Below are positions 42,925-52,290 of a DNA stretch of 64,000 nucleotides, in pieces. The notes below the pieces were generated by a model, which had not been told where the DNA came from, made no database searches, and was given only the letters and a program-made list of their open reading frames with translations. Both the position numbers and the translations under genes were made by a program. Where the stretch lies: NCBI GenBank assembly GCA_018818595.1, contig JAHIRM010000013.1, positions 222,526-286,525 of the forward strand, in the 5' to 3' direction. The stretch is from Bacillota bacterium (GTDB taxonomy: Bacteria > Bacillota_I > Bacilli_A > Izemoplasmatales > Hujiaoplasmataceae). Position 1 is the stretch's first letter, and each line of letters opens with the position of its first letter.

Positions 42925-44259
42925 ATGAAGTTTATTACCGATTTACTTTCCACCCCCAGTATATTACTAGGAATAATAGTTTTTGTGGGGTTAGTTGCAC
43001 AAAAGAAAAACGTGAGTGAAGTCATTCGCGGAACTTTAAAATCAATTTTAGGGTTCATAATTCTTGGTGCTGGTGCCGGAGTTTTAGTTGGAACACTTGA
43101 CTATTTTGGCGTACTTTTCCAAGAAGCATTTAGCGTTCAAGGTGTTGTTCCAAACAACGAAGCCATTGTTAGCTTAGCTTTAGTAGATTATGCTACTGCA
43201 ACTGCAGCGATTATGGTTATCGGAATGGCAGCAAACATTTTGATTGCTCGCTTTACCAAATTAAAATTCATCTTCTTAACTGGACATCATACTTTATACA
43301 TGGCTTGTTTAATCGCCGTTGTATTAAAAGTTGGCGGACTTGACGGATGGTTGCTTTATCTAATCGGTGGAATGGCTCTTGGTTTAACCATGGCTGTATT
43401 CCCAGCAATCGCTCATCCTACTATGAAGAAAATTACTGGAAACGATGAAATTGGATTTGGACATTTCTCTTCAATCACTTATTGGTTAAGTGGAGAAGTT
43501 GGTAAACTTGTTGGAAAAGGTTCAAAATCTACAGAAGAAATGAAATTTCCAAAAGGCTTATCTTTCTTAAGAGATTCAAGTGTTGCAATTGCTTTGACTA
43601 TGCTTATCATGTTCTTAATCGTTACTTTAGTGGCTGGACCAGATTTTGTTCTTAACACATTAGGCGTAACTCAAAACTACATCGTATTCGCAATCATTCA
43701 ATCCATTACTTTCGCTGGAGGAGTTTACATTATCTTAGCTGGAGTTCGCATGGTTATTGCTGAAATCGTTCCTGCATTCAAAGGAATTTCTGAAAAAATC
43801 GTTCCAAATGCAAAACCCGCACTTGACTGCCCAATCGTATTCCCATACGCTCCAAACGCTGTTATCATAGGATTCTTAGTATCCTTCTTAGGTGGTATCG
43901 TTGGTATGTTAATACTTATCGCAGTTGGTGGAATTGTTATACTTCCTGGAGTTATTCCTCATTTCTTCGTTGGTGCTACAGCTGGTGTATTCGGTAATGC
44001 CACCGGTGGTAGAAGAGGCGCAGTTGTCGGCTCATTTATCAATGGATTAGTTATCACATTCTTACCATTACTATTAATGCCTGTACTTGGAAACTTAGGA
44101 TTTGCAAACACTACTTTCTCAGATGCTGACTTTATCGGTACTGGAATCGTTTTAGGCTTCTTTGCACAATACGGAGTATATGCTATATCTGCTCTTGTAA
44201 TCGTATTATTTGCTCTACCATTTGTTTTGAATTTTCTACCGAAGAAAAAACAAGCATAA
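42925..44259 (+). CDS. PTS EIIC component, UlaA/SgaT family
   Basis: A 444-residue permease with about ten membrane segments. It has the UlaA-type start (LLSTPSILLGIIVFVGLVAQ), GHHTLYMACLIAVVLK, the DEIGFGHFSSITYWLSGEVGKLVG region and VPNAKPALDCPIVFPYAPNAVIIGF. UlaA of E. coli imports L-ascorbate. The genes that follow are transketolase and transaldolase types, and none of the ascorbate-degrading Ula enzymes (lactonase, decarboxylase, epimerases) is here, so the true substrate may be a different sugar or acid. Confidence 0.9.
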   Translation: MKFITDLLSTPSILLGIIVFVGLVAQKKNVSEVIRGTLKSILGFIILGAGAGVLVGTLDYFGVLFQEAFSVQGVVPNNEAIVSLALVDYATATAAIMVIGMAANILIARFTKLKFIFLTGHHTLYMACLIAVVLKVGGLDGWLLYLIGGMALGLTMAVFPAIAHPTMKKITGNDEIGFGHFSSITYWLSGEVGKLVGKGSKSTEEMKFPKGLSFLRDSSVAIALTMLIMFLIVTLVAGPDFVLNTLGVTQNYIVFAIIQSITFAGGVYIILAGVRMVIAEIVPAFKGISEKIVPNAKPALDCPIVFPYAPNAVIIGFLVSFLGGIVGMLILIAVGGIVILPGVIPHFFVGATAGVFGNATGGRRGAVVGSFINGLVITFLPLLLMPVLGNLGFANTTFSDADFIGTGIVLGFFAQYGVYAISALVIVLFALPFVLNFLPKKKQA

Positions 44260-44322
44260 GTTTTAAAGGAAATGTAAAGGGGAATGAGAATTCCCCTTTC
44301 ATATTGATAAGGAGTGAGATAA

Positions 44323-45138
44323 ATGGAACAATTCAGTAAAAAGATCAGAATCGAATTATTAAAAATGTTAAAACATAGAGGATTTGGCCATATTGGTGGA
44401 AGTCTATCTATCGTAGAAGTGTTAAGTGTGTTATATGATAAAGTGCTAAAGATTGATCCTCTAAATCCTTTATGGGAAGAAAGAGATTATTTTGTTTTGT
44501 CCAAAGGACATGCAGGTCCTGCGTTATACGCAACCCTTGCACTTAAGGGATATTTCAAGATAGAAGATTTATTAACTTTAAACGAACCACATACCTCACT
44601 ACCAAGTCATACAGATCGCTTGAAAACAAAAGGTGTCGATATGACAACCGGCTCTCTTGGACAAGGATTTTCAAGTGCGGTAGGAATTGCGAAAGCTTTA
44701 AAAATACAACACAAACAAAACAAAGTCTATGTGATAGTAGGAGATGGAGAATTAAACGAAGGTCAGTGCTACGAAGCGATGCAATTTGCAAGTCATCATT
44801 TACTGGATAATTTAGTTGTATTTGTGGATGAAAACAAATTACAACTCGATGGATTCACAGAAGATATCTGTAATCCATTTGACTTAAGAAAGAAATTTGA
44901 AGATTTTGGTTTTTATGCTTGTCGTTGTGATGGACATAATGAACAAGCAATTTTAGATGAAATCAAAAAAGCAAAGACAAATAGTGGAAGACCTACTTGC
45001 ATTATTTTAGAAACCATCAAAGGCAAAGGTGTAAAAGAATTAGAAAACACCATTGGAAGTCATCATGTCCGATTTACTGAAATTGAGAATAAAATGATTG
45101 ACAATTCCATCAAAGAATTGGAGGCTTCTATCAAATGA
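44323..45138 (+). CDS. transketolase, N-terminal subunit
   Basis: A 271-residue thiamine-diphosphate-binding half. It has GFGHIGGSLSIVEVL, SKGHAGPALYA, TGSLGQGFSSAVGIAKA and the TPP motif GDGELNEGQCYEAMQFASHH through to DENKLQLDG. With the next gene it makes a split transketolase that moves two-carbon units between sugar phosphates. It overlaps the C-terminal subunit gene by 4 bases (ATGA). Confidence 0.93.
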   Translation: MEQFSKKIRIELLKMLKHRGFGHIGGSLSIVEVLSVLYDKVLKIDPLNPLWEERDYFVLSKGHAGPALYATLALKGYFKIEDLLTLNEPHTSLPSHTDRLKTKGVDMTTGSLGQGFSSAVGIAKALKIQHKQNKVYVIVGDGELNEGQCYEAMQFASHHLLDNLVVFVDENKLQLDGFTEDICNPFDLRKKFEDFGFYACRCDGHNEQAILDEIKKAKTNSGRPTCIILETIKGKGVKELENTIGSHHVRFTEIENKMIDNSIKELEASIK

Positions 45139-46091
45139 CTTATAAAATAAAACAAGAATTTAAAGATGCTCCTCTTGAAATGAGAGCAGCATATAACAAT
45201 ACAATGACCTTGCTTGCTAAAACGAATCCAAACATCGTTTTAGTAGAAGCAGACCTTATGGGAGCTATTAAAACAAACGGCTTCATGAAGGCCTTTCCTG
45301 AACGTTTTGTCAATGTGGGTATTATGGAACAAAACATGATGGGAGTTGCGTCAGGGCTTAGTTTAAGAGGCCTAACACCTTATGTTCATACGTTTGGTCC
45401 TTTTGCGACAAGACGTTGCTTTGATCAAGTGTTTCTAGCTATAGGATATGCAGGACTTGATGTGAAAATTATTGGCAGTGACGCTGGAATTACCGCAAGC
45501 CATAATGGTGGAACTCATATGCCTTTTGAAGATTTGGGCCTGATGAGACTTATTCCAAATGCTTTTGTCTTGGAGATAAGTGATCATGTGATGTTTGAAG
45601 ATATTTTAACTCAAACTCAATATTTAAAAGGACTCTTTTATCTAAGAATTATCCGAAAACAAATGATGCAAATTTATGAAGAAGGTTCTACTTTTGTCAT
45701 TGGTAAAGGAATAGTGTTAAGAGAAGGAAAAGACGCCACAATCGTAGCGACTGGTATTATGTTAAAAGAAGCGTTACTTGCTCATGATTTATTAAAAAAA
45801 GAAGGAATCTCTGTTAGTGTTTTAGATATGTTCACCATTAAGCCTCTTGACAAAAGCTTGCTTTTAGAGTATGCTAAAAAAACAAAATTCATTGTGACTT
45901 GTGACAATCACAATATCATTGGTGGACTTGGATCTGCCGTTTTAGAAGCGTTAAGCGAAGACTTTCCTACGAAAGTCATTCGTCTTGGTGTAAAAGATCG
46001 ATTTGGTCAAGTAGGACCTCAAGAATTTTTACAAGAAGAATACGAATTAAGAGCGATTGATATTGTAAGGAAAGTGAAGGAGAATTTATAA
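45135..46091 (+). CDS. transketolase, C-terminal subunit
   Basis: A 318-residue partner containing the pyrimidine-binding domain (VEADLMGAIKTNG, FVNVGIMEQNMMGVASGLSLRG with the catalytic Glu, GSDAGITASHNGGTHMPFEDL) and the C-terminal domain (TCDNHNIIGGLGSAV). It completes the active site with the N-terminal subunit. Its stop overlaps the next ATG by 1 base, so translation is coupled. Confidence 0.93.
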   Translation: MTYKIKQEFKDAPLEMRAAYNNTMTLLAKTNPNIVLVEADLMGAIKTNGFMKAFPERFVNVGIMEQNMMGVASGLSLRGLTPYVHTFGPFATRRCFDQVFLAIGYAGLDVKIIGSDAGITASHNGGTHMPFEDLGLMRLIPNAFVLEISDHVMFEDILTQTQYLKGLFYLRIIRKQMMQIYEEGSTFVIGKGIVLREGKDATIVATGIMLKEALLAHDLLKKEGISVSVLDMFTIKPLDKSLLLEYAKKTKFIVTCDNHNIIGGLGSAVLEALSEDFPTKVIRLGVKDRFGQVGPQEFLQEEYELRAIDIVRKVKENL

Positions 46092-46780
46092 TGAAATATT
46101 ACTTAGATTCAGCTAACCCCGCTTTAATCAAAGAATGTTTAGAATATTATCCTATCGCAGGAATTACGACAAACCCATCGATTATTGCAAAAGAAAAGAA
46201 AGGTTATTTGTCCTTGTTACAAGAATTAGATGTTATACTTATGGGAAAAGATTTTCATGTTCAACTGACATCAGAACATTATGATGGTATGATTATGGAA
46301 GCTCTTATGTTAAAAGAGCATATTAAAGGAAATTTATTTTTTAAGATTCCAGTTTCCAAGGATGGACTAAAAGCCATTCGCTATTTATCTTCACTTGGAC
46401 ATCAAGTGACAGCGACTGCCATTACTTCTTTAAATCAAGGTGTCATGGCTTCTCTTGCAGGAGCAAAATATCTTGCGATTTACGTTAACCGTATTTCTAA
46501 TACCGGAAAAGACGGAGTGATCGTTGTAGAAGAACTAGCTAAAGTGCTCCGAGATAGTCATCTTGACACGATCATTTTAGGAGCTTCTTATAAAAGTGTT
46601 ACCCAAATTAATGAATCCATTTTACATGGTTGTCTTGCAGTAACGATTCCACCTGACTTATTTTTACCATTAATCGAAACTCAAACAACGACATTAAGTA
46701 TCCAAAAATTTACAAAAGATGTATTAGATACTTACGGTGTTACAGGAGTTGATTTACTCAAAGGAGGAAAGGTAAAATGA
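46091..46780 (+). CDS. transaldolase-like fructose-6-phosphate aldolase (TalC/FSA type)
   Basis: A 229-residue class I aldolase. It has YYLDSANPALIKE, GITTNPSIIAKE and the Schiff-base lysine K85 in NLFFKIPVSKDG, then QVTATAI and YVNRISN. The size and sequence fit the small transaldolase/FSA group. Coupled with the transketolase halves, it would feed a pentose- or ketose-phosphate into glycolysis. Whether it acts as transaldolase or aldolase cannot be settled here. It overlaps the HPr gene by 4 bases. Confidence 0.88.
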   Translation: MKYYLDSANPALIKECLEYYPIAGITTNPSIIAKEKKGYLSLLQELDVILMGKDFHVQLTSEHYDGMIMEALMLKEHIKGNLFFKIPVSKDGLKAIRYLSSLGHQVTATAITSLNQGVMASLAGAKYLAIYVNRISNTGKDGVIVVEELAKVLRDSHLDTIILGASYKSVTQINESILHGCLAVTIPPDLFLPLIETQTTTLSIQKFTKDVLDTYGVTGVDLLKGGKVK

Positions 46781-47043
46781 CCAAAAAATCGTATACTATC
46801 ATTGATAAAGCAGGACTTCATGCGAGACCTGCATCCATTTTATCAAGGATTGCCTCAAAATATCTAGGAGAAGTCAATATCATTTATAATGGAAAGAATC
46901 TAACTTTAAAATCGATTATGATTGTCATGAGTTTAGGAATTCCTTACAATGCTTCATTTGATATTGAAGTGATTGGAGAAAATGAAATAGAACTTTTACA
47001 ACAATTTACAGACACTTTAAAACAACATGGAATGATTGAATAA
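46777..47043 (+). CDS. phosphocarrier protein HPr
   Basis: An 88-residue HPr with the phosphorylated His15 (AGLHARPAS) and the regulatory Ser46 (LKSIMIVMSLGI) used by HPr kinase in Firmicutes. It hands phosphate from enzyme I to EIIA. It is the last gene of the PTS operon rather than next to ptsI, so it may be the general HPr or a pathway-specific copy. Having both His15 and Ser46 favours a full, regulatory HPr. Confidence 0.93.
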   Translation: MTKKSYTIIDKAGLHARPASILSRIASKYLGEVNIIYNGKNLTLKSIMIVMSLGIPYNASFDIEVIGENEIELLQQFTDTLKQHGMIE

Positions 47044-47058
47044 TAATGCTATATATCT

Positions 47059-47085
47059 AAAAAAGTGCTTCGGCACTTTTTTTTT
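47059..47085 (+). terminator. terminator of the PTS operon
   Basis: AAAAAAGTGC-TTCG-GCACTTTTTT, a perfect stem with a UUCG-type tetraloop and a long T-run. Confidence 0.92.
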
Positions 47086-47165
47086 ATATTTATGAATAAT
47101 TAATTGTGCAAACATATTGTATATGATATAATTTATTCAAGAAATATGCGCTTGGAGGAAAGAAC

Positions 47166-47765
47166 ATGACTTCGGTTCAATGGTTGATTCTAGCGATTTA
47201 CCTGTTAGCTTTGTTTTTAATTTGGGTTTTGAGAAGGAAATGGAAACTCTTTAAAAAAATCTTGATTACTATCATCATGTTATTTGCTTTAAGCATCGGA
47301 TTCAAAGTCTCTTTTTCACCCATTACTTCCTACTGGATGGACAATTTTTTCTATCGAAATGATGTCGAAATTTGCGAAGCAATCCTTCTTGAGAAAGACG
47401 GCATCGTCGTTGATTATCGAAGCGATAGCTATTCCTATTCTCTATCTGTTTATTCAAAACTTGCATTTATCTATTGTCTTTCAAACAAGTCAGTAGAGTA
47501 TCCTTGGTTTCAATACAGCGATGAATTACTTCAAATGGGTATAGGAATTGAAACCATTCAGTTAGATAATGATACTTCATTTGTTTTTTTGTTATTAGAT
47601 TTGGACACAGAACTTGATACCTTAACGATTGATTCTGAAGCGGTTGATTATACGTATAATGAAGAATATGGATACTTTTATTTTATCATTCCTGGACACA
47701 TTTCAGAGGATTCTAATATTATTTTAAATGGATACACATTAGAGTATTCGGAATTTATAAATTAA
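47166..47765 (+). CDS. membrane-anchored protein, function unknown
   Basis: A 199-residue protein with two hydrophobic segments at the N-terminus (about 5-22 and 30-50), followed by a predicted outer domain of about 145 residues. The outer part is acidic and strand-rich, with no motif I recognise. GGAGGAAAGAAC lies just before the ATG. It is a single-gene unit ended by the hairpin at 47785. Confidence 0.65.
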   Translation: MTSVQWLILAIYLLALFLIWVLRRKWKLFKKILITIIMLFALSIGFKVSFSPITSYWMDNFFYRNDVEICEAILLEKDGIVVDYRSDSYSYSLSVYSKLAFIYCLSNKSVEYPWFQYSDELLQMGIGIETIQLDNDTSFVFLLLDLDTELDTLTIDSEAVDYTYNEEYGYFYFIIPGHISEDSNIILNGYTLEYSEFIN

Positions 47766-47784
47766 TCCGTTCATTTCAAATAAA

Positions 47785-47815
47785 AAGAGGATGGTCTATT
47801 TAGGACCATCCTCTT
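47785..47815. terminator. bidirectional intrinsic terminator
   Basis: Perfect 12-bp stem AAGAGGATGGTC and complement with a 7-base loop, between converging genes. Confidence 0.85.
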
Positions 47816-47827
47816 ACATTGATTGAG

Positions 47828-48685
47828 TTAGATTTTATCCAATATTTTCTTTTTTTGTTCTTGAAACTCAGCTTCAGTAATTAAGTTTGCATCTAACATT
47901 TTTTTAAGCTTTTCGATTTTAACCATAAAATCTTCTTGTAAAGGAACAGAAGTCGGTACTGTTTTTTCAAGAGGAGTCTTTTTTTCTGTCAACTTTTTGC
48001 TTGAAGCTACTTTATCAAGAGCTTGAAGCATAATACTATCAAATTGAAGGGTAACTATTTTTTGATTTTGATAGGAAAGCTTCATTGTATCATAGGTATT
48101 AATGATAGAAATTAGTTTTTTCTTTTGATCATATCCTTTTTCTGTTTTTGTTATTTTTTCACTTGGATTAAAAGATAGAATTGAAGAAATAGGTAAAATA
48201 GATACAGAGTATGAGATATTTTGACTGATGTAGTCATCTAGTAGTTCAATGGTAGGTTTTACTGGAAAGAAGTATAAATTCTCTGAATCTTGCCAGTGAT
48301 AGTAATTAAAATTAGCATACACTTTAAGATCAAAATCTCCTACAAAACAAACCGTTCGTATGACTTCAGATGTTTTTGGTAAAGCATCAAAATTTTGTTT
48401 GTGATTTAGTAAGTGAGTTGTAAATAAATCAATTTGCTTTTTTTTAGGGACATAAGAAACAAAATAACCCACCACTAAAACGATAACAGCTAAAGGTATA
48501 CCATATCTTGTGATCATTGGAGCGATGAAGGCATCTCCTGAATCGCCCATAACGAAATGATCAATTACTAGGATAAGAATGGCGTATACCATGAATACTT
48601 GAAACGTCGTGATGATAAATCTACCTATTACAATCTTGACTCTTGCATCCCAAACATCTTTCTTAATTTGTGGATCATTAATCAT
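47828..48685 (-). CDS. membrane protein with C-terminal SHOCT-like domain
   Basis: A 285-residue protein with two hydrophobic segments (about residues 20-40 and 55-78), a central cytosolic region of mixed strands and helices, and a C-terminal short helical pair (EKLKKMLDANLITEAEFQEQKKKILDKI) that matches the SHOCT pattern, a small oligomerising domain found at protein ends. The rest is not recognised. The start at 48685 follows GGAGATGA; an in-frame ATG (48694) overlaps that site. Confidence 0.7.
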   Translation of the reverse strand: MINDPQIKKDVWDARVKIVIGRFIITTFQVFMVYAILILVIDHFVMGDSGDAFIAPMITRYGIPLAVIVLVVGYFVSYVPKKKQIDLFTTHLLNHKQNFDALPKTSEVIRTVCFVGDFDLKVYANFNYYHWQDSENLYFFPVKPTIELLDDYISQNISYSVSILPISSILSFNPSEKITKTEKGYDQKKKLISIINTYDTMKLSYQNQKIVTLQFDSIMLQALDKVASSKKLTEKKTPLEKTVPTSVPLQEDFMVKIEKLKKMLDANLITEAEFQEQKKKILDKI

Positions 48686-48722
48686 ATAAATCATCTCCGT
48701 TTATATTAATTATTATAGCATC

Positions 48723-48751
48723 ATTATAGAATGCAAGTTATTGGTTGTCAA
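48723..48751 (-). promoter_or_regulatory. consensus sigma-A promoter
   Basis: Minus strand TTGACA, 17 bases, TATAAT, for the SHOCT-domain gene. The next 160 bases toward the divergent transporter are AT-rich with nothing else recognised. Confidence 0.8.
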
Positions 48752-48906
48752 TGTACTATCTTAATATATATTTAAGAATATAAGAAATAAAATTCATCTG
48801 AAGAAGTAAAAATTATTTACAAAGAAATTTAGAAGATTTCAGCCTAAAATTTCATTTTTTTTAACGAAACAGAACTTTTTTTAAAACAAATCTTTATCCC
48901 TTTTTC

Positions 48907-48922
48907 AATAAGTGTTATAATG
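48907..48922 (+). promoter_or_regulatory. extended -10 promoter of the transporter-GNAT gene
   Basis: TG-T-TATAAT inside AATAAGTGTTATAATG. The same 16 bases occur at 57187-57202, before the island ATPase. The -35 is weak (TTTATC). Confidence 0.5.
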
Positions 48923-48974
48923 GTTTTTAGTTTGAACTTAAAAGTATTTACAATATAGAAATGGTTGGTGCCTT

Positions 48975-51683
48975 ATGCAAACAAAATCAACACATAAAAA
49001 AGTCACGATTTTCACAAAAATAATGTATTCTATGGGGGAATTTCCATTTTCGTTTTCAGCTACGTTAATTGGATTCTTCTTAATGATTTATCTAACAAAT
49101 ACAATTGGAATCAGTGCATTTTGGGCTGGAGCCATTATTTTTATTGGCATTTTATGGGATGCGATTACTGATCCCATTATTGGTTATATCAATGACAATA
49201 CTAGAAGTAAAATCGGAAGAAGAAGAAAGTATATGTTTTTGTTCTTTTTACCGATGGCGATTACTTTCTTAATGATGTTTTCGGTTCCATCCCTTTTTCG
49301 AGATGGAAGCGAAACGATAAAGATTTTAATTACATTATCTCTTTATTTATTATTTACTACCTTTTTAACGCTTGTCTCAACTCCTTTTCAAGCCATCATC
49401 AATGAAATTACTGACGATTATGATGATCGCACCAAAATGATGACGTATCGGATGATTGGATCGGTTTTAGCTACCCTTTTATCCATCATCATTCCTGAGT
49501 TTTTAGGACTTGGTAATGCCAGTCAAAACAATTCACAAGGCTATTTGTATATGGGAATCATCTTTGCTGTTTTAATATTATTCTTTGGGTATTCTTCGGC
49601 TTTTTCGTTAAGGGAAAGAAAAAGAGGAGTCGATTATACAAGGCATGGATTTGAGTTTAAAAAATACTTTTTACAATCATGGAAATCCGCTCCGTTTAGA
49701 CAAGTATGTATAATGTATATGTTTTCCATTATTACCATGAATTTCATTCAAGGAAATCTAGTTTACTTTATTAATTATAAATTACTGCTTCCCGGACTCT
49801 TTTTACCGATTGCAGGAGGAGTTATGGTTTTAGCGGTTTTGTTTATGCCACTTTGGATGCTTGTTGCTCAAAAAACTTCCAAAAGAGTTGCCTACATCAT
49901 TTCAGTTTCGATTATCGCTATTGCTTTATTTTCGTTATACTTTGCTCCACAATTTAATTATACCGATGCAGGAATTATTCCAACTCAAGCAACTGAAGAA
50001 ATGTTGCTTGAAGGATACCAAGATTTAGAAGTCTATTATATTCCTGATATGAATCAAGATTATGGAGTAGTTGTAAAAACGTTATTTGAAAGTGCGCCAT
50101 GGGTATATATAAGTATTTTACTGTTAAGCTTTGGATTTTCTGGAATTCAGATGTTACCATTTTCAATGGTTCCAGATGCCGTAAATTTTTCAAATACGGC
50201 AAAAGAAAAAAAAGAAGGAGCTTATTTTGGAATTGTAACTTTTGTTCAAAAAATGGGTTGGGGAATAGGAATGCTTCTCACCGGAATGATTTTAAACATT
50301 ACGGGGTATCTAGAACCTGCCAAAGTATTTACTTTTGAAAGTCAAAGTACAATATTAACCGGACAAATTGTTTTGCAATCGACTGGTTCTGTTTTAGGAA
50401 TCACTATTTTATTTAGTTTATTTCCAGCAACATTTGGTATTTTAGGAGTTATTTCGATATGGAAGTATAAAGTGAATCGACATGCTTTAAAAAAACAAAT
50501 TGATGCCATTAATACCGAAGATACCGAATACGTGATTGAAACAAGAGAAGTAAATAGCCTTTTAGAGATTGAAAACTTTATTCGTCTTCATGAGTTTTTA
50601 TATGAAGACGATCCATTATTTGTACTTCCGATTCGTTCTGAATTTAAAACCTTATTAACCAATCAATTATTAAAAGGAAAATACAAAGAAGAAGTAACTG
50701 CTTTTAATGTATACTTAAACAATCGAATTGTGGGTAGAATTTGGCTTACTATTTTTAATGCAAGACCAGGAACAATTAAAGAGAAAAGACAAGGAGCATT
50801 TAACTTCTTTGAAACCATTGATAACATAGATATTTTTAATGCCTTAATGAAGGCAACCGTTTCTTGGTATCGTCAAAGAAACATTGATTTCTTCTATGGA
50901 AATACGAATCCTTTAGATCCAGATGATGCAAGAGGAATCTTAATTGAAGGATTTGAAGACGCTCCCGTTATTATGTGTGTCTATAACAAACCTTATTATC
51001 AAGAAATGTTTGAATCCACAGGCTTTTTAGCACATGAGGATTTATATGGATATAAATTAACCCTAGATGACGTGCCTTACAAACGGTATGACGTTATCGA
51101 AAAAATTAAAAAAAGATATCAATTTGTAGTCGATTCTGGAAACAAGAAAAATGTAGATAAAGACGCAAGAGACATCATTGAAATCATTAACAACTCGATT
51201 ACAGATGATTGGGACATGAGAGCCCCAGAACCTGAAAAAGTATATGAACTCTTAGATACTTGGAAAAACTTTCTTGATTTTGATTACGTCAAAATCGCAA
51301 GAACAAAAGAAGGAAGACCGATAGGATTTGGACTTGTTATTCCCAACTTTAATGAAGCTTTAATAAAGATAAAAGGGAAATGGAATCTATTTTCCATCTT
51401 AAAATTACTTTATTATAAAAATAAAATCAAATCGACAAGAGCAATGATTCAAATGGTTATTCCTGAATATCAAGGAAAAGGCATTATCAATGCCATCTAT
51501 CAAGATTATTTCCAAGTGTTAAAAGATAATAATGTTTCCTTTATTGATGCTTCAACGATTGAAAAAAACAACTTGAAATCTCGATTTGTGGTTGAAAAAT
51601 TAGGAGGCAAGCGATATAAAGTCTTTAGGTTATATGGGTTTAATATTGAACCAAAGGAAATAAATAATGAAGATTCTCTATAA
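48975..51683 (+). CDS. GPH-family (MelB-like) transporter fused to a GNAT-like acyltransferase domain
   Basis: A 902-residue two-part protein in one uninterrupted frame. Residues 1-515 form a twelve-segment glycoside-pentoside-hexuronide:cation symporter (MGEFPFSFSATLIGFFLM, GILWDAITDPIIGYINDNTR, RRRKYMF). Residues 525-902 match a GNAT-like family with the opening FLYEDDPLFVLPIRSEF, then FNFFETIDN, GNTNPLDPDDARG, FEDAPVIMCVYNKPYY and, near the end, IPEYQGKGIINAIYQDY, which resembles an acetyl-CoA loop. The two families are normally separate proteins. The fusion suggests import followed by acylation of a substrate at the membrane, but this is inference. The RBS is weak. Confidence 0.82.
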   Translation: MQTKSTHKKVTIFTKIMYSMGEFPFSFSATLIGFFLMIYLTNTIGISAFWAGAIIFIGILWDAITDPIIGYINDNTRSKIGRRRKYMFLFFLPMAITFLMMFSVPSLFRDGSETIKILITLSLYLLFTTFLTLVSTPFQAIINEITDDYDDRTKMMTYRMIGSVLATLLSIIIPEFLGLGNASQNNSQGYLYMGIIFAVLILFFGYSSAFSLRERKRGVDYTRHGFEFKKYFLQSWKSAPFRQVCIMYMFSIITMNFIQGNLVYFINYKLLLPGLFLPIAGGVMVLAVLFMPLWMLVAQKTSKRVAYIISVSIIAIALFSLYFAPQFNYTDAGIIPTQATEEMLLEGYQDLEVYYIPDMNQDYGVVVKTLFESAPWVYISILLLSFGFSGIQMLPFSMVPDAVNFSNTAKEKKEGAYFGIVTFVQKMGWGIGMLLTGMILNITGYLEPAKVFTFESQSTILTGQIVLQSTGSVLGITILFSLFPATFGILGVISIWKYKVNRHALKKQIDAINTEDTEYVIETREVNSLLEIENFIRLHEFLYEDDPLFVLPIRSEFKTLLTNQLLKGKYKEEVTAFNVYLNNRIVGRIWLTIFNARPGTIKEKRQGAFNFFETIDNIDIFNALMKATVSWYRQRNIDFFYGNTNPLDPDDARGILIEGFEDAPVIMCVYNKPYYQEMFESTGFLAHEDLYGYKLTLDDVPYKRYDVIEKIKKRYQFVVDSGNKKNVDKDARDIIEIINNSITDDWDMRAPEPEKVYELLDTWKNFLDFDYVKIARTKEGRPIGFGLVIPNFNEALIKIKGKWNLFSILKLLYYKNKIKSTRAMIQMVIPEYQGKGIINAIYQDYFQVLKDNNVSFIDASTIEKNNLKSRFVVEKLGGKRYKVFRLYGFNIEPKEINNEDSL

Positions 51684-52272
51684 AAACGATTCAGACATGG
51701 TAAAACAATTAATCAAACAAGATTCTTATCTTGAAGCGTTATTCCAAACACCAAACGAAATTGAAATTGAACTTCAAGATAAGTATTTTGTGGCACTTGT
51801 TTCAACCATTCTTTTTCAACAGTTATCAGGAAATGTCGCTCAAATTATCTATAACAGGTTAAAATCATTTTGTCAAAATGATATAACAAAGACAAAAATA
51901 TTAGAAGCATCAAATGAAGAGTTAAGAGAATTAGGACTGTCTTTTCGGAAAATTGAATACATTAAATCTTTGGCAACCAATGTCAATACAAAAGCGGTTA
52001 ATTTAGATATCATCGATTCTTTAAGTGATGAAGAAGTTATTGATATGTTAGTACTTGTCAAAGGAATTGGAAGATGGACAGCTGAAATGTTTTTAATATT
52101 TTCACTTGGACGAAAAAACATTTTTTCAAGTTTGGATTTAGGGTTAAGAAATGGTGTTAAAAAACTCTATAGGCAAGAATTAACATTAGAAGAAATCGAA
52201 AAAATTAGTCAAAAATGGAACCCTTATAAAACCATAGTGTCACTTTTTTTGTGGCGTTTCCAACAAAAATAA
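51667..52272 (+). CDS. DNA-3-methyladenine glycosylase II (AlkA-type, HhH-GPD)
   Basis: A 201-residue base-excision enzyme that removes alkylated bases. It has ALVSTILFQQLSGNVAQIIYNRL (helix with the substrate Gln), then the helix-hairpin-helix LVKGIGRWTAEMFLIFSLGR and the catalytic Asp in SSLDLG. It lacks the extra N-terminal domain of E. coli AlkA, as do many short Firmicutes forms. It overlaps the transporter-GNAT gene by 17 bases and leads into two small genes on the same strand. Confidence 0.9.
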   Translation: MKILYKNDSDMVKQLIKQDSYLEALFQTPNEIEIELQDKYFVALVSTILFQQLSGNVAQIIYNRLKSFCQNDITKTKILEASNEELRELGLSFRKIEYIKSLATNVNTKAVNLDIIDSLSDEEVIDMLVLVKGIGRWTAEMFLIFSLGRKNIFSSLDLGLRNGVKKLYRQELTLEEIEKISQKWNPYKTIVSLFLWRFQQK

Positions 52273-52290
52273 AAAAAAGGAGTTAACAAG

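Noticed and set aside
42608..44259. Firm assignment as an L-ascorbate transporter
   Set aside because: Only family similarity supports it; the catabolic genes beside it are not those for ascorbate.
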